64,000 nt of DNA from assembly GCA_003221695.1 (NCBI GenBank), contig QHSX01000046.1, positions 59,478-123,477 of the forward strand, written 5' to 3'. Made by a program: the position numbers and the translations under genes. Below the pieces are notes generated by a model, which had not been told where the DNA came from, searched no databases, and worked only from the letters and a program-made list of their open reading frames with translations. This DNA is from Candidatus Rokuibacteriota bacterium (lineage in GTDB: Bacteria; Methylomirabilota; Methylomirabilia; Rokubacteriales; CSP1-6). Shown piece by piece: positions 19,858 to 28,475 of this stretch; positions within the stretch are counted from its first letter, which is position 1, and each line of letters opens with the position of its first letter.

Positions 19858-20621
19858 GCGAGTTCCTGAGGGTGGAGCGGGCGGGCGCGGTGGCGACGAT
19901 CTGGATCGACCGCCAGCCGAAGATGAACACGATGACGGTGGCGATGCGCAACGAGTTCCCCCTGATCTTCGGGGGCCTCGACGCCGATGCGGCGGTGCGC
20001 GTCGTCGTCGTCCGCGGCGCGGGCGGGCGCGCCTTCAGCGCGGGCGGGGACGTCTCCGAGTTCCTCACGCTGGCCCCGGCCGACCTCGAGCTGTGGGGGG
20101 ACACGCTGACCTCGGCAGAGCGCTGCCGGAAGCCGGTGATCGCGGCCATCGACGGGTATACGATGGGGGCCGGTCTCGAGCTGGCGGTCGCGTGCGATTT
20201 TCGGATCGCCACGCTCCGGTCCGAGTTTGCGTTTCCCGAGGTGCGGCTCGGCATGATCCCGGGGAGCGGCGGCACGCAGCGCGCGCTGCGACTCGTGGGG
20301 ATGACGCGGGCGAAGCTCTTCATGATGACGGGCCGGCGCGTCTCGGCCGCCGAGGCGGAGACGTGGGGGCTCATCACCCAGGCCGTGCCCGACGACACGC
20401 TGGACGAAGCCGTCGGGGCGCTCGCGGCCGAGCTGGCCGAGCGGGCGCCGCTCGCGCTGCGCACGCTGAAGATGGTTCTGAACCGCGGGGCCGAGGCGCC
20501 GCTCGAGACGGCGCTCGAGCTGGAGCGCAAGGCGTACGCGTGGCTCCGGTCCACGCACGACTACGCCGAGGGCGTGACCTCGTTCCTCGAGAAGCGACCG
20601 CCGAAGTACACGGGGAGATAG
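19854..20621 (+). CDS. Enoyl-CoA hydratase/isomerase family protein
   Basis: A 255-residue crotonase-fold enzyme, the normal length. The oxyanion-hole segments are present (AFSAGGDVSEF; GYTMGAGLELAVACDFRIA), as is the PEVRLGMIPGSGGTQRALRLVG loop with one glutamate where hydratases carry an acid. Such enzymes hydrate enoyl-CoAs in beta-oxidation or catalyse related lyase or isomerase steps. ATG 19854 overlaps the preceding stop by 4 bases, fixing the start against a longer open frame. It sits directly after the acyl-CoA synthetase, whose product may enter a beta-oxidation-like sequence here. Confidence 0.92.
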   Translation: MSEFLRVERAGAVATIWIDRQPKMNTMTVAMRNEFPLIFGGLDADAAVRVVVVRGAGGRAFSAGGDVSEFLTLAPADLELWGDTLTSAERCRKPVIAAIDGYTMGAGLELAVACDFRIATLRSEFAFPEVRLGMIPGSGGTQRALRLVGMTRAKLFMMTGRRVSAAEAETWGLITQAVPDDTLDEAVGALAAELAERAPLALRTLKMVLNRGAEAPLETALELERKAYAWLRSTHDYAEGVTSFLEKRPPKYTGR

Positions 20622-20624
20622 GCC

Positions 20625-21632
20625 GTGGCGCACTCGTTCGGGCTGATCCTGGCCAACCGCGCCGTCGTGCTCGGCGCGCTCAAGGCGCGTCAGCTCCTGG
20701 ACCTCGCGGTCGACGCGGAGCGCGCCCACGTGTTCGACGCCGTCTGGGTGGGCGATAGTCTCCTCGCCAAGCCGCGCCTGGAGTCCGTCACGCTCCTCTC
20801 GGCCCTCGCCGGCGTCACCGCGCGGGTGCGACTCGGAGTCGGCTGCCTCGCGACGTTCGTCCACCGCCACCCCGTGCTCTTCGGCCAGCAGTGGGCGAGC
20901 CTCGACGTGCTGTCCAGCGGGCGCGCCTGGCTCGTGGTCTGTCTCGGCGGACCGAGCGACGCGAACGCCGCGCAGGCGGCCGAGCACGCGGTGATGGGCG
21001 TCCGCTCGAGCGAGCGCGTGGCGCGCCTCGAGGAGGGCGTCGTCATCCTCAAGAAGCTCTTTCACGAGACCCCGGCGTCGCACCACGGCCGCTTCTACTC
21101 GTTCGACGGCGTCACGCTCGAGCCGCGGCCCGTCCAGAACCCGTGCCCAGTCTGGATCGCGTCGAACCCCACGGGTCTCACCTGGAAGGGCGGCGCCAGT
21201 GCCTCCCAGGCCGCGGTGGAGCGCGCCTATCGCCGCGTCGCCCGCTTCGCCGACGGCTGGATGACGAACAAGCTCTCGCCGGCGGAGTTCCGCGTCGAGT
21301 TCGCGCGCGTCCGGGCGATGGCGCGCGAGGAGGGGCGCGACCCCGCGACGCTCGGGAGCGCGCTCTACCACAACATCAACGTCAACGAAGACCGCGCGAA
21401 GGCGCTCGAGGAATCGAAGGCCTTCCTCGACGCCTACTACACCGCGAAGTTCACCCCCGAGTTCGTCGAGCAGTGGACGGTCGCCGGCCCTCCGCGGAAG
21501 TGTGCCGCCGACCTCCAGGCGTACTTCGACGCGGGGGTCGGCCACATGGCGCTCCGCCTCTCCTCCTGGGACCAGCCGGGGCAGCTCGAGCGCTTCCTCG
21601 GCGAGGTCCTCCCGGCATTCGGAGGACGCTAG
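20625..21632 (+). CDS. LLM-class flavin-dependent oxidoreductase
   Basis: A 335-residue luciferase-like TIM-barrel protein. Typical features are the N-terminal AHVFDAVWVGDSLL, the VRLGVGCLATFVHRHPV strand-helix, the FYSFDGVTLEPRPVQNPCPVW segment and the ARFADGWMTNKLSP motif. These enzymes use reduced flavin (FMNH2 or F420) for oxygenation or reduction. The flavin and substrate cannot be told from the sequence. It starts with GTG 3 bases after the hydratase stop and abuts the VOC gene. The presence of an oxygenase-like enzyme suggests the operon is used aerobically, though F420-linked members need no oxygen. Confidence 0.88.
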   Translation: MAHSFGLILANRAVVLGALKARQLLDLAVDAERAHVFDAVWVGDSLLAKPRLESVTLLSALAGVTARVRLGVGCLATFVHRHPVLFGQQWASLDVLSSGRAWLVVCLGGPSDANAAQAAEHAVMGVRSSERVARLEEGVVILKKLFHETPASHHGRFYSFDGVTLEPRPVQNPCPVWIASNPTGLTWKGGASASQAAVERAYRRVARFADGWMTNKLSPAEFRVEFARVRAMAREEGRDPATLGSALYHNINVNEDRAKALEESKAFLDAYYTAKFTPEFVEQWTVAGPPRKCAADLQAYFDAGVGHMALRLSSWDQPGQLERFLGEVLPAFGGR

Positions 21633-22397
21633 ATGCTGAGCGGCATCGACCACCTCGTCATCGCCGTTCCCGACCTCGAGGTCGCGCGGAAGAACTACGA
21701 GGCGCTCGGCTTCACCGTCGTGCCCGGCGGCCGGCATCCGGTCGGCACCCACAACGCGCTTGTCGCGTTCGGCGACGGCTCGTACGTCGAGCTGATCGCC
21801 TTCTACGAGACGAACCCGGCGCACAAGTGGTGGGCGCCGCTCCAGAAGGGCGGCGGCCTCGTGGACTTCTGTATGCAGACCGACGACCTCCGCGGCGACA
21901 CCGCGGCGTTCCGGAAAGCCGGAGTCGAGATCGACGATCCGTCGCCGCTCTCGCGCGTCCGCCCCGACGGCTACCGGCTCGCGTGGGTGCTCTCGATCCC
22001 GCGCGGGGACCACCGCGGCGTCGCGCCGTTCCTGATCCAGGACGAGACGCCGCGCGCGGAGCGGGTCCCGCGTCAGACGACCCACGCGAACGGCGTCACC
22101 GGCATCGGCGCCGTCACCGTGGCGGTGCGGGACGTGGCCCCGGTCGCCCGATGGTACGCCGAGGTCTTGCGCCGGCAGGCGCAGCCCATCCAGCGGCCCG
22201 AGCTCGACGGCGCTGGCGTGCGCGTCACGGTCGGGTCGCACACGCTCGACTTCGTGGCGCCGCGGTCCAGTGCGGGCCCGCTCGGGGAGTGGCTCGCCGC
22301 GCGCGGCGCCTCGCCGTACGCCGCCACGTTCCATGGGCCGAAGCCCGGAACCCTCGATCCGGCGAAAACCTGCGGCGCGCGTCTCACCCTGGTCTGA
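21633..22397 (+). CDS. VOC-family (glyoxalase-like) protein
   Basis: This 254-residue protein begins with MLSGIDHLVIAVPDLEVARK, the first module of a glyoxalase/vicinal-oxygen-chelate fold, followed by the metal-ligand-like FGDGSYVELIAF. A second module starts near residue 150 (GIGAVTVAVRDVAPVARWY). The layout resembles the Glyoxalase_3-type domain. Members include dioxygenases, lyases and isomerases. The ATG directly abuts the upstream stop, indicating coupled translation. No specific reaction can be claimed. Confidence 0.85.
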   Translation: MLSGIDHLVIAVPDLEVARKNYEALGFTVVPGGRHPVGTHNALVAFGDGSYVELIAFYETNPAHKWWAPLQKGGGLVDFCMQTDDLRGDTAAFRKAGVEIDDPSPLSRVRPDGYRLAWVLSIPRGDHRGVAPFLIQDETPRAERVPRQTTHANGVTGIGAVTVAVRDVAPVARWYAEVLRRQAQPIQRPELDGAGVRVTVGSHTLDFVAPRSSAGPLGEWLAARGASPYAATFHGPKPGTLDPAKTCGARLTLV

Positions 22398-22437
22398 ACG
22401 GCGCGGGCGTCGATGAACGCTCGTGGGAGGCGAATGC

Positions 22438-23415
22438 ATGCGACGCGTGCTCTGGGCCCTCATCCTGATCGCGGCGAGTGCCGCCCCTGCCTCGGCGCAG
22501 CAGGCCGTGAATCTGGCCTTCGCGACGCTCGATACCGGGAGCGCCTGGTACGTCTACGGCGCGACGATGGCGGAGATCCTCCGAAAGACCCTCCCGCCCG
22601 GCTCCAACATCGACGTGAAGCCGCGCGCGGGCGGCGTCGGCAACCCGCGGCTGGTGGCGAAGAACGAGACCCCGCTCGGGTTCGGGTTCACCGTGACGAA
22701 CCGCTGGGCGTACGAGGGCAAGGAGGCCTACGACGCGCGGCTCGACAACCTGCGTGCCCTCGTCGGCGGTCTCGACACCTACTACATGGTCGCGGTCGCC
22801 GCCAAGAAGCTCGGCATCGGCTCCGTGCGGGACATCAAGGAGCGACGGCTCGCCGTCCGGGCCACGTCCCAGCCCGTCGGCTCGCTCGGCGAGTTCTCGG
22901 CGCGCCAGTTGCTGCGGTCGGCCGACATGAGCTACGCGGACCTCAAGAGCTGGGGCGGCTCGATGCAGCACGCGGGCTACACCGTCATCGTCGACGCCTT
23001 CAGGGACGGCCGCGCCGACGTGCTCTTCGCCGTGGTGACGCCGAAGCACCCGTCGATCACCGAGATCGCCAACGCCGTGGAGGTGGCGTTCCTCGGTCTC
23101 GACGCCGAGACGATCCAGGCGCTCGTGCCCCTCGGCTACGTGCCGGCCGCGATGCCGGCGGGCACGTTCAAGGGACAGACGGAGCCCGTGCGAACGGTCG
23201 GCTTTCCCACGGTGCTCATCACCAACCGCGACCTGCCCGAGCCGATCGCTTACGCGATCACGAGGGCGGTCCTCGAGAACAAAGACGCGCTGGTGCGCGG
23301 GCACGCCGGGCTCGCCGAGTTCGACCCGGCGACCGCGTGGCGGCCGGAGAAGGTGGGGATCCCCCTCCACCCCGGCGCCGAACGCGCGTATCGCGAGAAA
23401 GGGTGGATGCGGTAG
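22438..23415 (+). CDS. TAXI-family TRAP transporter substrate-binding protein
   Basis: A 325-residue periplasmic binding protein. The N-terminus is a signal peptide (MRRVLWALILIAASAAPASAQQ; cleavage likely after ASA). It is followed by VNLAFATLDTGSAWYVYGATM, the glycine/serine-containing motif typical of TAXI proteins. I choose ATG 22438, with GGGAGG seven bases upstream, over the GTG at 22423, because it gives a normal signal peptide. The permease gene abuts it. Many TAXI systems import organic acids; the substrate here is presumably the acid consumed by this operon. Confidence 0.92.
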   Translation: MRRVLWALILIAASAAPASAQQAVNLAFATLDTGSAWYVYGATMAEILRKTLPPGSNIDVKPRAGGVGNPRLVAKNETPLGFGFTVTNRWAYEGKEAYDARLDNLRALVGGLDTYYMVAVAAKKLGIGSVRDIKERRLAVRATSQPVGSLGEFSARQLLRSADMSYADLKSWGGSMQHAGYTVIVDAFRDGRADVLFAVVTPKHPSITEIANAVEVAFLGLDAETIQALVPLGYVPAAMPAGTFKGQTEPVRTVGFPTVLITNRDLPEPIAYAITRAVLENKDALVRGHAGLAEFDPATAWRPEKVGIPLHPGAERAYREKGWMR

Positions 23416-25287
23416 GTGAAGGCCGCCCGTGTCGGGCTGGCGGCGGGCTGGACGGTCTTCCAGCTCTACACGGCCCAGGCAGGGCTCTATGACCTCCTGA
23501 TCCAGCTTCCCATCCACGTCGGGTGTGCCGTCGCGCTCGCGTTTCTGGCCGAGCCTACCCCGGCGTCGGCGGCGCAGGCCGCGGCGGCGGTGCCGCGGCG
23601 TCGCTGGCCCGACGCCCTCGCCGCGCTGCTCGCGCTCGGCTGCGCCGCGCACTACGTCGTCCACAACCCGCGCCTCGCCTCCCGCATGGCGATGGTGGAC
23701 GACCTCCCGCGGGCCGACCTCGCCGTGGGCGTGCTGTTCGCCCTCCTCCTCCTCGAGGCGTCGCGCCGCCAGATCGGCCCCGCGCTGCCGGGCCTGGCCC
23801 TCGCGTTCGTCGGCTACGCGTTCGCCGGGCCCTGGCTCCCGGGCTTTCTCTCGCACGGCGGCGAGGGCTTCATGCAGCTCGTGGACGGGCAGATGTTCAC
23901 GACGGGCGGAGTCTTCGGCGTTCCGACGCTCGTCTCGGCGACGTTCGTGTACCTCTTCGTCGTCTTCGGTGGGGTGATGTCCCACGGCGGCCTCCTGCGG
24001 TTCTTCACCGACGCGGCGCTCGCCGTCGCCGGGCACACCCGTGGGGGCGCAGGGAAGGTCGCGGTGATCTCGAGCGGGCTCTTCGGCACGATCAACGGCA
24101 GCGCGATCGCCAACGCCGTCACGACGGGCTCGTTCACGATCCCGCTCATGATGCGCGCCGGTTACCGTCCGGCGTTCGCCGCGGGCGTCGAGGCGACGGC
24201 GTCCATGGGCGGGCAGCTCATCCCGCCCGTCATGGGCGCCGCCGCGTTCATCATGGCCGAGACCCTCGGGGTGCCGTACGCGACCGTCGCATTGGCGGCG
24301 GCGATCCCGGGTGTGCTCTACTTCGTGGCCGTCGGCGTCATGGTGCACTTCGAGGCCGCCCGCCAGGGGCTGCCGGTGCTGGAGCGCTCCGGGCTGCCGA
24401 ACCTGCTCGTGGTACTGAGGCGCAACGCGCACCTCCTCCTCGGCCCGGCGCTCCTGGTCTGGTTCCTCGTCGGCGGCCGCTCGCCGCTCTTCGCGGGCTT
24501 CTGGGCGCTCGTCGCGGCCGTCGTGGCGAGCCAGGTGCGGCCCGACACGCGGATCGGCTGGCGCCAGGCCGTCGACGTCCTCGTCGGCAGCGCGGGGAGC
24601 GCGCTCCCGGTCGCGCTCGCCTGCGCCACGGTCGGCATCGTCGTCGGCGTCGTCTCGACCACGGGGCTCGGGCTCAAGCTCGCGGGCGGCATCGTTGGGA
24701 TGGCGCAGGGGAGCATGTTCGCGACGCTGGTCCTGACGATGTTCGCCGCGCTCATCCTGGGCACGGGCCTCCCGACCTCGGCCACCTACATCATCACCTC
24801 GATCATGGCGGCGCCCGCGCTGATCCAGCTGGGCGTGCCGAAGCTCGTCGCCCACATGTTCGTCTTCTACTTCGGCATCCTCGCCGACCTGACGCCCCCG
24901 ACGGCGATCTCGACCTATGCGACCTCGTCGATCGCCGGGGCCGACGTCTGGAAGACCCAGTGGACCGCGATGACCCTCGCGCTGTCCGGATTCATCATCC
25001 CCTTCAGCTTCGCCTACGATCCCGCCCTCATGATGCTCGGCGCCAGCCCCACGCACGTCGCGCTCAGGACCGCGGCGGCGGCGCTCGGCATCGTCATGCT
25101 CGGGGCCGGGCTGATCGGCTACCTGCGCGGGCCGACGCGCCGTTGGGAGCGCGCCCTGCTCCTCGGCGGCGCGCTGCTTCTCATCTTCCCCGGCGCGCTG
25201 AGCGACGTCCTGGGTGTAGCATGCTTCCTCACCGTCTACGTCTCGCAACGCGCGGCGGCACGCGCCGGCGTGGAGGAGGTCCCGTGA
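23416..25287 (+). CDS. TRAP transporter fused permease (TAXI type)
   Basis: A 623-residue inner-membrane protein combining the small and large TRAP permease subunits, as is normal for TAXI systems. Many hydrophobic helices are evident. Signature segments are GTINGSAIANAVTTGSFTIP, ATASMGGQLIPPVMGAAAF, LILGTGLPTSATYIITSI and FYFGILADLTPPTAISTYA. The GTG start directly abuts the stop of the binding-protein gene. The stop overlaps the next GTG by 4 bases. It probably runs on an ion gradient. Identification is secure; the transported compound is not known. Confidence 0.94.
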   Translation: MKAARVGLAAGWTVFQLYTAQAGLYDLLIQLPIHVGCAVALAFLAEPTPASAAQAAAAVPRRRWPDALAALLALGCAAHYVVHNPRLASRMAMVDDLPRADLAVGVLFALLLLEASRRQIGPALPGLALAFVGYAFAGPWLPGFLSHGGEGFMQLVDGQMFTTGGVFGVPTLVSATFVYLFVVFGGVMSHGGLLRFFTDAALAVAGHTRGGAGKVAVISSGLFGTINGSAIANAVTTGSFTIPLMMRAGYRPAFAAGVEATASMGGQLIPPVMGAAAFIMAETLGVPYATVALAAAIPGVLYFVAVGVMVHFEAARQGLPVLERSGLPNLLVVLRRNAHLLLGPALLVWFLVGGRSPLFAGFWALVAAVVASQVRPDTRIGWRQAVDVLVGSAGSALPVALACATVGIVVGVVSTTGLGLKLAGGIVGMAQGSMFATLVLTMFAALILGTGLPTSATYIITSIMAAPALIQLGVPKLVAHMFVFYFGILADLTPPTAISTYATSSIAGADVWKTQWTAMTLALSGFIIPFSFAYDPALMMLGASPTHVALRTAAAALGIVMLGAGLIGYLRGPTRRWERALLLGGALLLIFPGALSDVLGVACFLTVYVSQRAAARAGVEEVP

Positions 25288-26777
25288 GCTTCATGGACCT
25301 GCGCGGGTGGATCGCGCGTCTCGAGAAGGAAGGCGAGCTGCGCCGGATCACGGCCCAGGTGGACTGGGACCGCGAGCTCGGGGCCATCACCCGGCGCGTC
25401 CTCGAGACGAAGGGCCCCGCGCTCCTCTTCGAGAACATCACGGGCTACACGCAGGGGCGCTGCACGAAGCTGTTCACGAGCGGGCTCGGCAGCCGCGCTC
25501 GGCTCGCGCGGGCTCTCGGCTTCCCGCCGGACACGTCGAACGCGGCGCTCGTCGCGCACGTGATGACGAAGAACCGCGAGACGATCCCGCCGCGGCGCGT
25601 GGCGACCGGCCCCGTCAAGGAGGTGGTCGTCCGCGGCCGGGACGTCGACCAGACGGAGTTCCCCGTCCCGAAGTGGCACTACCTCGAGGGCGGCCGGTAC
25701 ATCCACACCTTCTCCGCGATCGTCACGCGCGATCCCGACACGCGCGTCATGAACGTCGGGATCTATCGCGGCATGATCGGCACGAAGAACACGACGCCGT
25801 TCCTCCTGGTCAAGGGGGGCCAGCACTGGGGCCAGCACTTCCTGAAGTACACGGCCCGCGGCGCGCCGATGGAGGTCGCGTGCGTGATCGGCTGGGACCC
25901 GATCATGCCCTTCCTCGCGGGCTCGCCGATCCCGGTGGGTGTCTCGGAGTGGGACGTGATGGGCGCCTATCGCGGGGAGCCGGCGGAGCTGGTCCCCTGC
26001 GAGACCGTCGACCTGGAGGTTCCCGCGAGCGCCGAGATCGTGATCGAAGGAGTCATCACGGACGATCCGGCGACGTACGAGACCGAGGGGCCCTTCGGCG
26101 AGTTCACCGGGTACGTCTCCGACGTTCCCACGCCACGGCCGGCGATGCGCATCACCTGCCTGACGCACCGCCGCGACCCGATCTTCCGCGGCACGCTCGA
26201 GGGCACGCTGCCGGGCTCGTACAGCGAGAACAGCGTGATGTCCTCGGTCCAGCGCGCCGCCATCGCGTGGAACATCCTGACCGCCGCCGGCATCCCGGGC
26301 GTCCGCGACGTCTTCGTCCCGCCGATCACCAACGGCGTGAACATCGTCGTCCAGATCACGAAAGCCTACCAGGGCCAGCCCAAGCAGATCGCCGCCGCCC
26401 TCTGGGGCTCGAGCGCGGCCCAGTTCCGCTACAAGCACGTGACGGTCGTCGAGGAGGACATCGACCCGTCGTCGTACGAGCAGGTGGACTGGGCCTTCGC
26501 GCACCGCGTGAACGCGGGGGCGGACGGCCTCGTCGTCTTCCCGGGCAGCTTCGGCTCGCCGATCGATCCGAGCACGCCCCTCGAGGATCGGAACGTGGCG
26601 CAGCTCGGCACCGGGCTCTGGAACCGCGTGCTCATCGACGCGACCCGGTCGTGGAGGTTCGAGCGCCGCCCGGAGTGGGGCGGGGAGCGCTTCCCGCCAA
26701 CCGTGCGCCCGGCTCCCGAGGACGAGGCGCGGGTGCGGGCCCGCTGGGACGAGCTCGGGCTCGGAGACCTCGCGTGA
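25284..26777 (+). CDS. UbiD-family decarboxylase
   Basis: A 497-residue prenylated-FMN-dependent (de)carboxylase. Family features include RGWIARLEKEGELRRI at the N-terminus, ITGYTQGRC, the metal/cofactor region with NVGIYRGMIGTKNTT, PFGEFTGYVSD, and the ENSVMSSVQRAAIAWN stretch containing a conserved glutamate. GTG 25284 overlaps the permease stop (GTGA) and has GGAGG 7 bases upstream; ATG 25293 is an alternative. UbiD enzymes decarboxylate aromatic or unsaturated acids, and some (phthaloyl-CoA decarboxylase) act on CoA thioesters, which would fit the two ligases. No ubiX prenyltransferase lies in the window. Confidence 0.92.
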   Translation: MSFMDLRGWIARLEKEGELRRITAQVDWDRELGAITRRVLETKGPALLFENITGYTQGRCTKLFTSGLGSRARLARALGFPPDTSNAALVAHVMTKNRETIPPRRVATGPVKEVVVRGRDVDQTEFPVPKWHYLEGGRYIHTFSAIVTRDPDTRVMNVGIYRGMIGTKNTTPFLLVKGGQHWGQHFLKYTARGAPMEVACVIGWDPIMPFLAGSPIPVGVSEWDVMGAYRGEPAELVPCETVDLEVPASAEIVIEGVITDDPATYETEGPFGEFTGYVSDVPTPRPAMRITCLTHRRDPIFRGTLEGTLPGSYSENSVMSSVQRAAIAWNILTAAGIPGVRDVFVPPITNGVNIVVQITKAYQGQPKQIAAALWGSSAAQFRYKHVTVVEEDIDPSSYEQVDWAFAHRVNAGADGLVVFPGSFGSPIDPSTPLEDRNVAQLGTGLWNRVLIDATRSWRFERRPEWGGERFPPTVRPAPEDEARVRARWDELGLGDLA

Positions 26778-27889
26778 AGATCACCGGCGTCGAGGCGATT
26801 CCGCTCGCCGTCCCGCTGCGCGAGAGCGCGCCGCCGTCGCCCTGGACGGGGGCGACGGCCAGGCAGATCCTGGTGCGCCTCACCACCGACGAGGGCCTCA
26901 CGGGGTGGGGTGAGTGCTTCGCCTACGGCGCGACCCTCGCGGTCGCGAGCGTCGTCGAGGAGGCGCTCGCCCCGATCGTGCTCGGCCAGGACCCGACGCA
27001 GATCGCCGAGCTCGTGGACCGCATGCACCGGGCGCTCATGATCTGGGGGCGGCGCGGGCTCGCGATGATGGCGGTGAGCGGCGTCGAGCTGGCGCTGTGG
27101 GATCTCAGCGGCAAGGCGCGCGGTGTGCCCGTCTACCAGCTCCTGGGCGGGCTCGCGACGTCGCGCCTGCGCGTCTACGCGAGCCTCCTCAGGTACCAGA
27201 CGCCGGCCCACGTCCGGCAGGCCGTGTCGGCGGTGGTCGGCCTCGGCTACACCGCGATCAAGCTCCACCAGGTCGACGTCGAGTCCGTGGCCGGGGCGCG
27301 GGAGGTCGCCGGCGACGGGATCGAGCTGATGCTCGACACGAACTGCCCGTGGACGGTCGAGGAGGCGATCCGCATCGGCCGAGCGCTCGAGCGATTCGAC
27401 CTCCGCTGGCTCGAGGAGCCGGTCTGGCCCCCCGAAGACTACGACGGGCTTGCCCGCGTCCGCTCCGCGATCCGCATCCCGTTGGCGTGCGGCGAGAACG
27501 AGGCGACGGCCTTCGGGATCCGGGCGATCATCGACGCGGCGGCCGCGGACATCGTGCAGCCCAGCGTGACGAAAGTCGGCGGGATCCTCGAGATGAAGAA
27601 GATCGCGACGCTCGCGGCCGTGACCGGCGTGACGTTCGTGCCGCACTCGTACTACTACGGCCCGGGGCTCGCGGCGACGCTCCACGTCGTCGCCTCCACG
27701 CCCGGTGTCCCCTACGTCGAGTTCCCGCCCGGCGAGCTCGCGGCGTCGATCCTCGCCGAGCCGATCAAGGCTCGCGGCGGCGCCGTCGCCGTGCCGGACC
27801 GCCCGGGGCTCGGCGCCGATCCCGATCCCGACGTGATCGCGCGCTATCCCTACCGGCGCGAGGCGGCGCGCCCCTTCTACCTGACGTAG
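26774..27889 (+). CDS. Mandelate racemase/muconate lactonizing enzyme family protein
   Basis: A 371-residue enolase-superfamily enzyme. Metal ligands appear in MLDTNCPWT (Asp), RWLEEPVWP (Glu) and ACGENEA (Glu). The first catalytic position reads K-L-H (AIKLHQ) and the second acid/base set is an Asp in [13 protein letters not shown] with a His in VPHSYYYGP. An Asp-His dyad points to the mandelate racemase subgroup (acid-sugar dehydratases, racemases) rather than cycloisomerases. GTG 26774 overlaps the ubiD stop by 4 bases, placing it last in the operon. The substrate is unknown; a hydroxy acid is a reasonable guess. Confidence 0.9.
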   Translation: MKITGVEAIPLAVPLRESAPPSPWTGATARQILVRLTTDEGLTGWGECFAYGATLAVASVVEEALAPIVLGQDPTQIAELVDRMHRALMIWGRRGLAMMAVSGVELALWDLSGKARGVPVYQLLGGLATSRLRVYASLLRYQTPAHVRQAVSAVVGLGYTAIKLHQVDVESVAGAREVAGDGIELMLDTNCPWTVEEAIRIGRALERFDLRWLEEPVWPPEDYDGLARVRSAIRIPLACGENEATAFGIRAIIDAAAADIVQPSVTKVGGILEMKKIATLAAVTGVTFVPHSYYYGPGLAATLHVVASTPGVPYVEFPPGELAASILAEPIKARGGAVAVPDRPGLGADPDPDVIARYPYRREAARPFYLT

Positions 27890-27914
27890 CGCGTCCGGTA
27901 TCATTGGTCGGCAC

Positions 27915-28475
27915 ATGACGATCGTCCAGGCGCTCACCCCCGAGCAGGTCGCCGCGGCGCGGACGCTCTTCCGCGAGTACGAGCGCTCCCTCGGGATCGA
28001 CTTGTGCTTCCAGGGGTTCGAGCAGGAGCTGGCGGGGCTGCCCGGCGCCTACGCGCCGCCGCGCGGGCGGCTCCTGGTCGCGGTGGAAGTGCGAAGCCGC
28101 AGGGCGCCCGACTGCCGAGGCGAGCCTGAGGTGGAAGTGCGAAGCCGCAGGGCGCCCGACGGCCGAGGCGAGCCTGAGTGGGACGGCGACGCGCCCGCCG
28201 GCTGCGTGGCGCTGCGCCCCCTCGCCGACGCCGTGTGCGAGATGAAGCGCCTCTACGTACGCCCCGCGTTTCGTGGACGCCGGGCGGGCCGCCGGCTCGC
28301 GGAGGCGGTCATCGCCGAGGCGCGGGCGATCGGCTACACGCGCATGCGGCTCGACACGCTCCCGTCCATGACAGAGGCGATCGCGCTCTACCGTGCGCTC
28401 GGCTTCGTCGAGATCGCGCCGTACACCGTGAACCCCGTCGCGGGCGCGCTCTTCATGGAGCTCGATCTCCCTTGA
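27915..28475 (+). CDS. GNAT N-acetyltransferase with an inserted repeat
   Basis: A 186-residue acetyltransferase of the GNAT fold, with the acetyl-CoA motif [15 protein letters not shown] (R/Q-x-x-G-x-G/A region) and the C-terminal [16 protein letters not shown]. Between the strand LLVAVE and the next strand GCVALRPL it carries a 32-residue insertion made of two nearly identical 16-residue units ([16 protein letters not shown] and the same with G for C). Removing both leaves a normal-length GNAT protein, so the insertion is likely a repeat element accepted in a loop. Activity may be unaffected because the motif A region is intact. The substrate is unknown. Confidence 0.85.
   Translation: MTIVQALTPEQVAAARTLFREYERSLGIDLCFQGFEQELAGLPGAYAPPRGRLLVAVEVRSRRAPDCRGEPEVEVRSRRAPDGRGEPEWDGDAPAGCVALRPLADAVCEMKRLYVRPAFRGRRAGRRLAEAVIAEARAIGYTRMRLDTLPSMTEAIALYRALGFVEIAPYTVNPVAGALFMELDLP
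28083..28178 (+). repeat. Two tandem 48-base repeats inside a GNAT gene
   Basis: Two units (28083-28130 and 28131-28178) are identical except for one T/G difference. The unit length is a multiple of three, so the frame is kept. Each unit encodes 16 residues. Confidence 0.9.

Noticed and set aside
19518..25248. Two very long minus-strand open frames opposite the TRAP and CoA-ligase genes
   Set aside because: They are the mirror of well-supported plus-strand genes, with compositional rather than protein-like sequence.
28083..28178. CRISPR array
   Set aside because: There are only two units, directly adjacent with no spacers, and they lie inside a reading frame.
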